From positions 5,250,988 through 5,314,987 of the forward strand of contig NW_023503372.1 in the NCBI RefSeq assembly GCF_014529535.1: a stretch of 64,000 nt of DNA, read 5' to 3'. The translations under genes and the position numbers were made by a program. Positions 1-24,372 of this stretch are shown piece by piece; the first letter of the stretch is position 1, and each line of letters starts with the position of its first letter. The DNA comes from Bradysia coprophila (lineage: Eukaryota > Arthropoda > Insecta > Diptera > Sciaridae). Below the pieces are notes generated by a model. It was not told the DNA's origin. It searched no databases and worked only from the letters and a program-made list of their open reading frames with translations.

Positions 1-3000
1 TTCTCATACTGGCTGAAATTTTATTGTGCTTATGTTCAAGGTATTATTAGATGAAGGAAAGAAGAGCTTTTTTCTGTCGTATACCGAATGATTTCTCTTA
101 CGCATATTATACTCGTATAAAGCATAAAGAATAAGAAAACCGTTAAATTATTCAGTAGGGTGGAACAGTCGACATTGCAAGAAAGAAAAATGTACAAAAA
201 TAATAAAATAAATTTAAACGTTTACGGCTGCCGTACTTCCACTTGTTTGTTGGACTTTTCGACTTTTGTTGCGAATGTTGACTTTTTTAAAGGTTTTTTT
301 TTTCGTTTAAAATTTTATGAGAGGTCCGATGTAAGCAAAAATTCGCAACAAAAAACCGAATCGGACTGTTAAATGGAAATCGGCTCTTTCAAATCTAAAC
401 TCCTTTCCGAAATGGTAAAATGAGAATTGGATTGAACACTAAAATGTTGAACTTCTCTCACCAAATTTTCCGAAAACTTTGTTTAAAAATTCATTTTTAG
501 TTAATTCAATTAATTAACTCGGTCTAAAACTTTGTCTTGGTTGTGTTAGTAGAATTAATTCCCAGTACTAAACCGAGGCTTCAAGTCTATTAAAGTAAAA
601 ACGAGTGAACGAAATTACTGTAATTTTCCTTAAAGATCAGGGCTTAATTTAGATACCGTTGAGGACTTGTTCGGATGTAATATGTGTGAACATCACATTT
701 GGAATGAAAGGAATTGAAATCTGTAGATATAATTTAAATTCACGAAAGACCACACTTTCCCCAATCTCTCATTTTCTGATTGAACAACAATGGTAGAGAG
801 ACAAAGGCAGCGAGCTTTTGTTGAAACCTCTCCAAAAAGAAAGTCTCATCATCCTCAAAATATATTTTTAATCAAAACACAGTTAGTAAGACGTAAGACC
901 ATTCAGTAAGACCATCTAAAACCGGTTACGCTATCATATGTTATCGAAAAGGAATTCAGACAACCCGCTCTGAACAATGCGGACTAACATAGGAAAATCA
1001 TGTCCAATAAAATGAAGTAAAAGAATTGAAACCCATCTCTTCAAAAATACTTAGATCAAATGAAGTAATAGATCTGGTAATAAAACTGCTGATATGCTTG
1101 TTGTCTGTGAAACGACCACGTTCGCACAATGTATTATTTGTGTAAAGTACGAGTCAACAATAATTATTGTTCTTGTTGTCGTTATAGTTGAGTTAAACTG
1201 ATATCACGACCCATATGAATAAAGTATCGTTGTTAATCTACCGTTCGCAGGTGTTTTTATTTTGTGCAGAAGATTACATTCGGATAAATTTGTCGTACTT
1301 AATGCTAGGAGAGAAATGACGGTTAAGTTAGCCCAAACGTTTTCTCAAAATTTTGGCGATATAGCTAACCTCAAACGATTTTGCGCTACAAAATAAGTTA
1401 GCGCTATTTTGTAGCGCTAAATAAATTTTGAGAAATCTTCAGTAATTTGATATTTTGAGAAAACTTTTGGGATATTTCGAGAAAATTTTAAAACTTTGGG
1501 AAATCTACGGTCGTATGGAATTTTGAGAAATCTTCCATACAGTCGCATAGGATTTTGAGAAAACTTCCTGAGAAATCTTCTCTCCACTCGCATAGGATTT
1601 TAAGAAAACCTTCTGTGAAATCTCCTGTGCGGTCATATGAGAAATCTTTCTTCGAAATCTTCCATACGGCCGTATCGGATTTTGAGAAAACCTTCTGTGA
1701 AATCTCCTGTGCGGTCGTATAGGATTTTGAGAAAACTTCCTAAGAAATCTTCTATACGGTCGTATGGAATTTTGAGAAAACTTTCTGATAAATCTTCCAT
1801 ACGGCCGTATCGGATTGTGAAAAAACCTCAAAATTTGGGGAATTATCGATCGTGTAGGATTTTGTGAAATCCAGAAAAGTCTTGGGATCTACGGTCGTAT
1901 GGGATTTTGAGAAAACTTTCTGTGAAATCTTCCATGTATGGAATTTTGAGAAAATTTTAAAATTTTGGCAAATCTACTGCCGTATCATAACGTTAACATT
2001 TCAGTTGGTGTCGACAGTGTCGATCCCTGCGTTAGTGTCCAAAATCTCTCTATGCTGTCTTGTGTAAGAGTTAAGAGACTAACTGATTATGATAATTAAT
2101 ATTAAACAGGACATCTGTTTAATTGCTTAAACAGATATGTAAAAAGGCCTCTTGTGCCACCCATGCATTGTCATTATGCCAGAATACTACAGACTGTATT
2201 TGTCTCGAAAGTAAGATTTTTCTGGGGACACTGTTGGAATTATCCCTTTCACAAATATTATGAAGAACGCTCTACCGTTATTTTAATGCAATTGGTAATG
2301 AAAATATTGGTAAATTGAATTATTTTTAACGCTCAACCAAATTATTAACTAAAAGGATGAAAAGCCGAGTTTTCGTGTGAATTTTATTAACCCCAGGTGA
2401 AGCCGAGTGCAATAAACACACACAGACTTTTCATCTTTTTATCTCGAGTTGTGTAATGGATCGAAAACCGTACTTTTCATAATTCATGCACTTCTGTCGA
2501 CGCTCTCAGCAAGATCTACATTTTCAGTTGTTCAACGAACTTTGTGTGGAATCATTTACAAACCACAACAACTATCAAATCAGAAAACATCCCGAACTTC
2601 ATTTTCTATTGTCTTACTGTATAAAAGGAAAACGTACAGAAAATCTTTAAAACATACCCTGCTTGTCACGGATGCAAGGGAAAAATGTGATGCTTTCCTT
2701 TTTCGGTATAGTTAAATCAAAAATGTTCATCAAAACGTGGAAAACTTCTTTTAATTCTAAAGAAATATCACAAACGTTGTAAGGTTGGGTGTGGGTAGAA
2801 AATAATGTTTTGCTTGCGTAAATTTAAAAATAGAGGCAAAACACATCGTCTCTCAACATGACGGAAGTGTTACATTGTGTATTAAAGATCTGATTTTTTT
2901 TTTTTTTTTTTTGAAACAACCAATTCGTTTTTGCAATAAAACTGCGATTATTGCTTCCGATTCCATGTTCGCAATATTTTTTTTTTGTTTTGATAAGTAT

Positions 3001-3579
3001 GTTTTGGCTGAATTCATTCTAAAATTTTATTAGATCACGTTCTTTTCACGAATGTAATGCCATCGCCATAAATTCTACTCTGACAACCGTCCCGTAGGAA
3101 TTATAATAATAAATACACCCGAGAAGTTCGCCTGTTTTCCGATTTAGCACATAATTTTAAGACTTTTGTCGGTTCCAATATTTTATCATCAACAAATTAG
3201 ACATGTTCCGTAAATTAAAATTCACCGATTCTCATCCAAGCGATACTTTACGTTCATATTATACAAATCAAACCGTTACAAATACAATATCTCCTAAATT
3301 ATTCCCGTTCGGAAAGGTTAACTTTTACCCTTGAATTTGGAAAATGAAATAAAGATTCGATTCGGTTCGGTTAATACCGTTAGTACAGTACAATATATAT
3401 CTTAAAAACACAACAAAATAATTTATCTACACTTTAGTCATCCGCATCCTACAATTTGTGTCTGAAAATATATATAACTCAACAACACCAGAACATTTTC
3501 CCAACTGAATTCATTTATGTATCGACAATGTTGACCTAGACATAGAGATCTACTACAACACTATGTATTATTATTGCAG
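1..3579. other. Upstream region, no exon recognised
   Basis: No exon with convincing protein similarity was found before the first kinase exon at 3580. Stretchin-type genes are very large, so this is probably an intron of the kinase gene, but that is inference. It holds a 45-bp minisatellite at 1430-1985, a poly-T run near 2888-2912, and copies of a short dispersed motif (GAAGTAATAGATC and variants) near 1009 and 1056. The open frames here (for example 160-372 and 2449-2715) lack splice context or family features. Confidence 0.5.
1430..1985. repeat. Minisatellite, unit about 45 bp, roughly 11 degenerate copies
   Basis: The block GATTTTGAGAAAACTTTC recurs about every 45 bp, alternating with a GAAATCTTCC block and a near-palindromic core such as CCATACGGCCGTATCGG. 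Copies vary from near-identical to strongly degenerate and some are truncated. Open frames on both strands across it come from the repeat having few stops, not from a gene. Confidence 0.85.
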
Positions 3580-15689
<12,110 letters not shown>

Positions 15690-15814
15690 GTGTGCTGGCA
15701 ATGAAAATTTGTTGTTGATTTTTGCTTAAACAAAATTGTTGTCTTGCAATTTGTACATTTTCGAACTCCACAATCAGATGTAAATTTCGTTCTGCAAGAA
15801 TATTTATTTATTGG

Positions 15815-15820
15815 AATAAA
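15815..15820 (+). terminator. Polyadenylation signal of the kinase gene
   Basis: AATAAA lies 126 bp after the stop codon in A/T-rich sequence. It is the first canonical hexamer downstream. Confidence 0.6.
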
Positions 15821-16667
15821 TTAAATTTAATTATTAAGGCGGGGTGTTGTTTTTTACAGTCAAATCGATTACACGAAGCGATCCTTGACTTAACTTGAAC
15901 GAAGAAATGGATCAACATCAGCAATCAACGACAGCGATAACAACAAATAATCTCTGGTTAATGCCATTTCGCTACTAATGATTCTTAAAACTAAGGAAAT
16001 ACTCGAGTTTGCATCAATCAAAAAAAAATCTTTAAAAGAAGTAAAAGATTCGGATTAAAATTTCGTTAATCAAACTTTATTATGAAAGTAACGGTAGCAG
16101 AGTTCGTGACGCAGTTGCGCCTCCATGACAAAGTAAACAACCAACAGCACATTGACTGTCTTTCTTTTAAAAACAATTTAAATACAACCGTCACTACCTT
16201 CACATTTGACCTATTACTGTGAAAAACATCCATGAAATGAAACGTTCGGAACGGACCTGGTAAATATCGCTTCATAACTCAAACTACCTTAAGGACCAAT
16301 AGAGTACTAATAGGTTGACATAGGAAATGTTTGTGAAATTTCAAACCAAAATTAAACGTGGCTGAACATAGGTAACCATCTCCAAGTTTCCCCATTGACA
16401 CAATATCACAGGAAATTATTTATTGAAAACACAACTTCAAAATCTCATATTCATACAATCTCAAATTCGCCCTACTTGCTAATTATGCAGGTTGGTCATC
16501 TGCTACTGACAATAACGACAAGAATAAGGAATGAGCTCTGGACAGTGTTCTTTTATAAATGAAATGTTTGATAACATTATTGAAGGAATAGATTTCGTAT
16601 CAAACAGTTCAAACACTGAAAGATAATTTTCACAAAATAAGTAACAGATTTAGTGATTTTATTGCGA

Positions 16668-16795
16668 TACAGTGAACGACATCTCAAATGTCTTACTGTC
16701 AAATTTTTCTGAGAATTTTATTGTGTCATTGCAAATTCACAATGACATTCTCTGAAAAAAATGACAGTGAGACATTTGAGATGTCGTTCACTGTA
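16668..16795. mobile_element. TA-flanked MITE, 128 bp
   Basis: Perfect ends: CAGTGAACGACATCTCAAAT at the left and ATTTGAGATGTCGTTCACTG at the right, each bordered by TA. Inside, TGTCATTGCAAATTCACAATGACA is another inverted repeat. TA borders fit a Tc1/mariner-derived element. There is no coding capacity. Confidence 0.85.
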
Positions 16796-16856
16796 CGCTT
16801 GCCAAGGTTGAAGATAATCAAAATAGTTCGAATGGGTTTGGTGACATATCACGTAA

Positions 16857-17179
16857 ATTGAGTTACAAACAAATTTTTATTTTTATTTTTTATCGATGGA
16901 GAACCTAATTATAAGACACTTTGTCTCGTATCATATGCCAAAAAAAGTTAAAACTTTTTTTATAAATCATTTTGAAAGTCACTAAAAACACGAAAATTCG
17001 AATCGAAATACAAAAATTTTTGATGACATACTGTATTTCTATTCGAATTTTCGTGTTTTTAGTGACTTTCAAAATGATTTATAAAAAAAGTTTTAACTTT
17101 TTTTGGCATATGATACGAGACAAAGTGTCTTATAATTAGGTTCTCCATCGATAAAAAAAAAATTGTTTGTAACTCAATT
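16857..17179. mobile_element. Near-perfect foldback element, 323 bp
   Basis: The arms of about 140 bp are nearly identical inverted copies. ATTGAGTTACAAAC pairs with GTTTGTAACTCAAT, CGATGGAGAACCTAATTATA with its complement near 17130, and CACTAAAAACACGAAAATTC with GAATTTTCGTGTTTTTAGTG. The high arm identity suggests a recent insertion. Confidence 0.85.
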
Positions 17180-17299
17180 GTGGAAAATAAAAAATTAAAT
17201 CCTCACTTTTGATGTGAATTAAACCAAAAATAAGGTTGTTTAGTTTACCGATAAATCCTACCAATAAAAATAGTACTGTTCATTGGACGTTGTCCAAAC

Positions 17300-18327
17300 A
17301 ACTAGGTCCCGCATTTTGGGCGGTGCATTTCCTTTGATTGTCAATTTTCGCAATATATTTTTCATCAATTTCAGTTTATTTTTCGTTCCGAAGCATCACA
17401 AATCTCACTGATACAGAAATCTACATTTTCTTCTAACTTATTTTTTCCTCAAAAAAAAAAAATAAATTTAGCACATTCATAAATGACTTCACGCAAATGA
17501 CAATAGTTTGATCAAAAATTTCTTTGATATAAGCCATTTGATCCAAATGATTTTAATCGACGTCTAGCCTCAAACCTCACTTTGGAATAAATTCACCGAG
17601 TTCGAAATTCAAACACATCCGTTTAGATTCTGACCAAAATTTTTATTGCTTCAGCAATACTTGATAATGCATGTTAAATACGTATTGTCTAACAATAAAA
17701 ATTTGGGTCAGAATCTAAACGAATGTGTTTGAATTTCGAACTCGGTGAATTTATTCCAAATTGGAAGATCCTGACGAATGTTGCTCGACTTAACGTTATG
17801 TGTATTAGTTCTTCAAATCTACATTTACGTTAAAACCGATTTTCAAAAACTTTTTTTTTATTTGACGAAGTATTGAAATCTTCAGGTCACGTTCAAAAAT
17901 ATGTGGTATCGGTTCAACCATCTGGGAGTAGTTTTCAAAAGTAGCCTTTTCTATTCTTTGTTAAAACATCTGGAGTCTTGTTATCTGATTTTGCCTTGTA
18001 AACAAAGCCAAAAAAAAAAAACAGAACCAAAATTAATGAGTGTGAAGTTCACACGAGTTTACATTTTAATTGAAAACATACGTCATTTTTTACTGGGGCA
18101 TTTGTATATAACAAAGTTTCTAAGATTTTCAGTGAAACTAAACAGCATTAAATCATCAATGAGAGATTTATTAGTAGTTCTTCTTCTAAATGCGTTTTTG
18201 TGGCCATCAACATACAAAATTACATTTCATTGAAATAAATCAATAAATCTTTGGCAATAAAAATGCTATAGAGAAGCTCAGACAAACAGTCAAGGGATCT
18301 GACCCACCCAACAGGCGGGACCTAGTT
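17300..18327. mobile_element. Terminal-inverted-repeat element, about 1.03 kb, with nested foldback
   Basis: The tips AACTAGGTCCCGC and GCGGGACCTAGTT are perfect 13-bp inverted copies. A separate 180-bp foldback (17581-17760) is nested inside: TTTGGAATAAATTCACCGAG pairs with CTCGGTGAATTTATTCCAAA. One 110-codon frame (17901-18233) has no domain I know. The tip TAGGTCCCGCATTT also occurs at 21056. Confidence 0.65.
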
Positions 18328-19372
18328 TTATTGAGGCTATAATCAACAGTGTAAAAAAATCATGTTTCTCTCGTATATCCACAATCTGGAAGAGTAGTCC
18401 TACATTTTCACGTAACATTTCTTACATTTTCAATCGCAGTGAACGTCATTTGTTACTCAAAATTTTTCGTATTTTCTGGCATAAAACCCTGATTTTTGAC
18501 TCTGATCCTGACTAAATGATTTTACTCGTGGTTTCGTGGTGGAAGACGCTAAGGGTCTACAAATCTTCCTTCTTTCTTAACTCTCTTGACTGAAAGTCAG
18601 GGTCTTATGAGACAAAATCACCTGAACGTCCGTAACGCTAATGTTTTCAAAATGTTCCACATTTTCAAAAACGTAAAATACTGAAAAGGTCGGTAACTTG
18701 CGATAAATGTGATTAAAATGAAGCGTGAGATGGCTGCTGTTTTCTGAATAGTTATAGTTTACCAGTAAAATAAAAGAGATGCACAATTGGTGACGTATCA
18801 AATAGACATCGCTTTTCATCTGAATATAATTCTGTGATCTTAAAAACATCAGCTCATTTAAAAATGGTAAGAAAGCCAAGACTGGAATCAGTTCTTGAAA
18901 AATTTAGTGAAGGGACAAGCCACTCAAGTTTATAAATACTGCGGTGCATTTTCTGTGTGAGATCCAACATAACACCCAACGAGGTCAGAGTCCTCATACG
19001 AAACTGTTTCTTATAACTTGTTAACATGTTAACAAATGTCCTTGATAATTATGTCTTCATGTAACCTCTTCTTACCGTCGATGATATACTTTTCGTGATT
19101 CACAGGAGTTACCTGTACCAACTTTTAGTTTTGAGCCCAAACAACATTTTAGGCATCAAACAGCCAGCAATTACATCTCACAGCTAAACCATCGACAGTT
19201 ACCAGGTTTTTATTAAAACATTTAAAACCAAACAAAGGCGATGTTAAATTATGGAGCGCAATGTACAATACAAATGAAATCAGTAGTCAAAAGTCCCACA
19301 TAGTTTTTGCAGGTGCGACCAGTTTGTGTTTAATTCCAATTACATTGTTGTTGAACGAGTAGGTTGGGCAGA

Positions 19373-20711
19373 ATGGTAATTCGACTTTTTATACAAAATT
19401 CCTGGCAAAATCTTCACATTTTTCGTTCAATATTTGTTCTAAAAGCGGACTTTACTTGCGCTATTCATTTGTTGCTTAATCCTGAGCATTGGTGCAGCGA
19501 ACGAATTACTGGAATGTCCCGAAATCAGTTACGGAAATTTTCACCCAGACTGTCGATGCAAACACGGTCCAGCCTACGACATTGAAACAAAATCTTGTCC
19601 AAATCCTGAATGTCCAGCAAATGAGAGCGTTGGAATCTATCCGAACTGCGTGTGTCAGGACAAAAACTTCGATTACATCGCCTCTTTCAACGAATGTTTT
19701 CGAGTTTGTCCGGAAAACAGCAGCGGCTATTGGCCCAAATGCATCTGCGATTACGATGATCATACTTTCAGTAAGGAATTGTTCAAATGCATCGCTTGTA
19801 CCGAAAACAGTACCGGTCAATATCCCGATTGTAATTGTGAGGGTGATGGCGCCACTTACAACCGTTTGTACAATGTCTGTAACGAGCCTAAACAATGTCC
19901 GCATAACGGCAAATATCCGAATTGCACCTGCGAAGGTATCGCAATCTACAACAAGTTAACCGACAAGTGCCAGTGTCCTTTCAGTGGTGTTGGTATTTAC
20001 CCGAATTGTGACTGTAAGGAGGGATACATTTTCGATGAAATAAAGAAGTCGTGCGAGAGATGTCCAGACGAAAGTGTTGGCGTGTACCCAAATTGCGTTT
20101 GCGTAGACCAGAACAGTACGTACGCCGAGAAGTGGAATTCGTGTGAGGTATGTCCAGATGATAGCACTGGAAAATATCCGAATTGTAATTGCGAATATCC
20201 GTCGCAGTATCGTCTGGAATACAACCATTGTGCGCAATGCCCTGAAGAAAGTACAGGCGTTTATCCAAATTGTAAATGTGACAACGGCTATTTTAGTAAA
20301 GCTGTTTTACACTGTTTTAAGTGTCCAGCAGATGCTACCGGCGTATATCCAGCTTGTAAGTGCGACGATGAACATTTAGTATTCAGTGCATACATTAATG
20401 AATGCTATCGTAATTGTCCAGAAGATAGCTCGGGAATTCGACCGAATTGTATATGCGATAGTGGATATTATTACGATGACGATGATTTTGCATGTAAGAA
20501 CGGAATTGGGCGGATGTGTCCATTAGAGAGTATTGGAATTGGTCCGGACTGCTTATGTGTGAGAGAATTCCACAAATTTGATTTAACCATTTGGTGGTGC
20601 ACGTCACATGTTGAGCTTGTTTCATTAAACTTTTGCGGCAACAATAATGCCAAATGGCCACAATGTGGAACATTAATCGATTTTAAAGTATTAGCTAGCT
20701 CAGTTGGATGA
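19373..20711 (+). CDS. Secreted cysteine-rich repeat protein, array copy 1
   Basis: Proposed exons are 19373-19375 (the ATG alone) and 19446-20711, with a 70-bp intron starting GTAATT and ending TAAAAG; the product is 422 residues. It begins MRTLLALFICCLILSIGAAN, a clear signal peptide, then carries 12 modules of the form CPxxSxGxYPxCxC..C, about 30 residues with four cysteines each, and ends with a half module WPQCGTLIDFKVLASSVG. Without splicing, the ATG frame shifts out of the mature frame. I do not recognise the family; it is not a canonical EGF pattern. The name secreted rests on the signal peptide. Unlike copies 3 and 5, this copy lacks the TATA/initiator block upstream, so its expression is doubtful. 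Confidence 0.75.
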
Positions 20712-20921
20712 AAGTGGTGCTGTCGAAAAAAATTATAAAATTATAATTAAAAAGCGCAACTATGGTGTGTTGTATTGCGTTTGAGCGCTCGACCAGCAAT
20801 CCAGTGTCTCGGTTCGATTCTTCAGTCGCCCTTTTCCCCGGCCTTATTTGAAATGAACTTCAGTAGATAGAAATTTTCGAAAATATCAAGCAAAGTAAGT
20901 AGTGAGAGAGTTTAAACACAG

Positions 20922-21120
20922 CAGAGTAAAGTAAACCAGGCAGCAGAGCTTGATTTGACTAGGGACCTGAATAATATGGTGGCCCTATATTTTTTGAGAA
21001 TAAAATTTTTCAGTTTATGTCAGTGTTCATTTGAGTTCATTTTCATACAGTGTATTAGGTCCCGCATTTGACGTTTTGAAAATGAACCACTCCTGCCTGG
21101 TTTATTTTACCCTGCCTTTA
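20922..21120. mobile_element. Foldback repeat, copy 2 (loop orientation B)
   Basis: GCAGAGTAAAGTAAACCAGG on the left pairs with CCTGGTTTATTTTACCCTGC on the right. The loop from CTAGGGACCTGAAT to CATACAGTGTATTAGGTCCC is the inverse of the loop in the copy at 13668-13853. Confidence 0.6.
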
Positions 21121-21457
21121 AATCAGAAGAATATAGTAAGTCTTGCTGGGAGGATTTATTTTGAAAACAGAAGAGGAAGCATTGAGAACGAGTTACCTCA
21201 ATTTTTTAACATTTTTGCTACCGTTAAAAATCAAAGCTGTAAACTTTGGCGTGGGCACGAAGATATAGATACGCGGGTGACACACTACAGTTAAAGCTAA
21301 AGTTAAACTCAAAGTCATGAATGAGAGTGAGAAGTTTTCTGCCATGTCTCCCTTCGTTTTTGTTAATTGATTATTAACTTCTGTTCTGTGTGATACTTTA
21401 TTCTCTTTTTACCTTGTATCTTAGACGAAATTGATAGTATTATTATATTACTCTTAT

Positions 21458-23906
21458 CAGGGCCTATTATTTGGGAATTAATTCCCAAAATTCCCAAATA
21501 TTCCCAAATATTCACAAATATTCCCAAATATTCCCAAATATTCCCAAATATTCACAAAAATTTAAGACCAGGTAGACGTAGACTTAAATAAAATTTGAAC
21601 GATTCAGTGGATATCATGCTTATAAAATTTGTGATACATAATAAAGTGTTTTAAGCCAGCGGCGTTGGAGGTACCCCAAAAAATGTATGTGTTACGGCAC
21701 AGCCCTGCTACTAGCATGAACACTGAATTGACAAGTGTCAAATTTGGAGGCTTTAGTGATACGAGCTACCGCTTAGGATTATGTTTTAACTCATACAACA
21801 AAAACAAGTCATCTATCTGTATAACAGAAACGCAGTGCCTACTGTGATTTCATCAGCCTCATCGTTTGGGAATCAATATTGTTAATATTTGTGAATATTG
21901 GTGAATTTTGGGAATATTTGGGAATATTTGTGAATTTTGGGAATATTTGGGAATATTTGGGAATATTTGTGAATTTTGGGAATATTTGGGAATATTTGGG
22001 AATATTTGGGAATATTTGTGAATTTTGGGAATATTTGGGAATATTTGAGAATATTTGGGAATATTTGGGAATTTTGGGAATATTTGTGAATTTTGGGAAT
22101 ATTTGTGAATATTTGGGAATTTTGGGAATATTTGAGAATTTTTGTGAATATTTGGGGATTAATTCCCAAATAATTACTCCGTTTGAATATATTATCCCAA
22201 AATGTTTGGTTTCTCTTTTGTATTGTTATCAATAAAGCTTTATAAATCGTGTTTAAATACCATTGACATTTAATCTCATCCATCAGAAGTTTATTTTCGA
22301 TGTTCACAAATGACTTAGAAATAACCAGTGGCATTACAGCAGGTATTTTCTATCGTTAAAACTTTTACACATCGTCTACTTCCCAAATATTCCCAAAATT
22401 CACAAATATTCCCAAATATTCCCAAAATTCCCAAATATTACCAAATATTCCCAAATATTGCCAAATATTCTCAAAAATTCCCAAATATTCCCAAATATTC
22501 CCAAAATTCACCAATATTCCCAAATATTCCCAAAATTCACAAATATTCCCAAATATTCCCAAAATTCACCAATATTCACAAATATCCCCAAATATACACA
22601 AATATTAACAATATTGATTCCCAAACCATGAGGCTGATGAAATCACAGTAGGCACTGCGTTTCTGTTATACAGATAGATGACTTGTTTTTGTTGTATGAG
22701 TTAAAACATAATCCTCAGCGGTAGCTCGTATCACTAAAGCCTCCAAATTTGACACTTGTCAATTCAGTGTTCATGCTAGTAGCAGGGCTGTGCCGTAACA
22801 CATACATTTTTTGGGGTACCTCCAACGCCGCTGGCTTAAAACACTTTATTATGTATCACAAATTTTATAAGCATGATATCCACTGAATCGTTCAAATTTT
22901 ATTTAAGTCTTAAATTTTTGTGAATATTTGTGAATATTTGTGAATATTTGGGAATTTTGGGAATATTTGAGAATTTTTGTGAATATTTGGGGATTAATTC
23001 CCAAATAATTACTCCTTTTGAATATATTATCCCAAAATGTTTGGTTTCTCTTTTGTATTGTTATCAATAAAGCTTTATAAATCGTGTTTAAATACCATTG
23101 ACATTTAATCTCATCCATCAGAAGTTTATTTTCGATGTTCACAAATGACTTAGAAATAACCAGTGGCATTACAGCAGGTATTTTCTATCGTTAAAACTTT
23201 TACACATCGTCTACTTCCCAAATATTCCCAAAATTCACAAATATTCCCAAATATTCCCAAAATTCCCAAATATTACCAAATATTCCCAAATATTGCCAAA
23301 TATTCTCAAAAATTCCCAAATATTCCCAAATATTCCCAAAATTCACCAATATTCCCAAATATTCCCAAAATTCACAAATATTCCCAAATATTCCCAAAAT
23401 TCACCAATATTCACAAATATCCCCAAATATTCACAAATATTAACAATATTGATTCCCAAACCATGAGGCTGATGAAATCACAGTAGGCACTGCGTTTCTG
23501 TTATACAGATAGATGACTTGTTTTTGTTGTATGAGTTAAAACATAATCCTCAGCGGTAGCTCGTATCACTAAAGCCTCCAAATTTGACACTTGTCAATTC
23601 AGTGTTCATGCTAGTAGCAGGGCTGTGCCGTAACACATACATTTTTTGGGGTACCTCCAACGCCGCTGGCTTAAAACACTTTATTATGTATCACAAATTT
23701 TATAAGCATGATATCCACTGAATCGTTCAAATTTTATTTAAGTCTACGTCTACCTGGTCTTAAATTTTTGTGAATATTTGGGAATATTTGTGAATATTTG
23801 GGAATATTTGTGAATATTTGGGAATATTTGTGAATATTTGGGAATATTTGGGAATATTTGGGAATTTTGGGAATTTTGGGAATTAATTCCCAAATAATAG
23901 GCCCTG
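21458..23906. mobile_element. Composite element made of CCCAAATATT arrays, 2.45 kb
   Basis: The tips CAGGGCCTATTATTTGGGAA and TTCCCAAATAATAGGCCCTG are inverted copies of the CAGGG type found on hAT elements. The interior alternates arrays of CCCAAATATT, in both orientations, with two unique segments. Segment A (from about 21565; contains CTGCTACTAGCATGAACACTG) returns inverted near 22640 and 23480. Segment B (from about 22165; contains CCAAAATGTTTGGTTTCTC) returns directly near 23000. Segment B, an array and inverted A therefore form a unit of about 835 bp duplicated in tandem. The flanks ACTCTTAT and CCTCATAA do not form a clean target duplication. The frames here only reflect repeat periodicity. 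Confidence 0.8.
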
Positions 23907-23988
23907 CCTCATAACGACATTGATTCTTAGTGAACATCAAACAGCCTTGATAATTATCTCTTCGCGAATCTCTTTATACCATCGATGA

Positions 23989-24017
23989 ATCACGAAGAAT
24001 ATTATACTCTTCTTGAT
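23989..24017. promoter_or_regulatory. Palindrome upstream of array copy 2
   Basis: ATCACGAAGA, a 9-bp spacer and TCTTCTTGAT form a 10-bp inverted repeat with one mismatch, about 356 bp before the start codon. It matches the perfect palindrome at 31317. Function is unknown. Confidence 0.4.
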
Positions 24018-24372
24018 CCACGGGAGATCTGCGATACCCGTACCACTTTGTAACAAACAACATTTTAAAGATCTGCCAGAAATTTTCAAACTAGCATTTC
24101 CATCAGGAGCCAACCAGGAGTTTTTTGTGAAAACATCAAAAATCAAAAGAAGTTGCAAAGTAACATTCGATCCAATTATGTGTCGACTCGACTTTGTTAA
24201 ATGTTAAATGGTGTGTAACGCAATGAACAATACAAATGATGTCGGTAGACAAAATTCCCACATTGTTTTTGCAGGTGCGACCAGTTTTCTTTCTTAATTA
24301 CATCAAGATTGTTTTCTCGATTTGATTCAGACGTTTTGTCGTTGGTGTCGTTGAACGAGTAGGTTTGGCAGA

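Larger units (their letters stand above)
15690..19372. other. Intergenic region rich in foldback elements
   Basis: This stretch separates the kinase stop from the first Cys-rich gene. It starts with the kinase 3' UTR (polyadenylation signal at 15815). It then holds four inverted-repeat elements between 16668 and 18327 and the common 5' flank of the Cys-rich genes from about 18950. The 110-codon frame at 17901-18233 lies inside a transposon-like element and has no recognisable domain. Confidence 0.7.

Noticed and set aside
1505-1867. Opposing 108- and 76-codon frames with RPYGRF/RPYRIL repeats
   Set aside because: They fall entirely in the 45-bp minisatellite. RF-like endings suggested a neuropeptide precursor, but there is no signal peptide and no dibasic Gly-Lys-Arg processing pattern.
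20690-20830. TAGCTCAGTTGG and GGTTCGATTC resembling tRNA A and B boxes
   Set aside because: They are about 120 bp apart with no cloverleaf, and the first is the coding end of array copy 1 (LASSVG). Chance similarity is more likely than a tRNA or SINE.
21879-23486. Repeated open frames (NIWEYLGIF / SQIFPNIPK) on both strands
   Set aside because: They are translations of the CCCAAATATT arrays inside the composite element, not genes.
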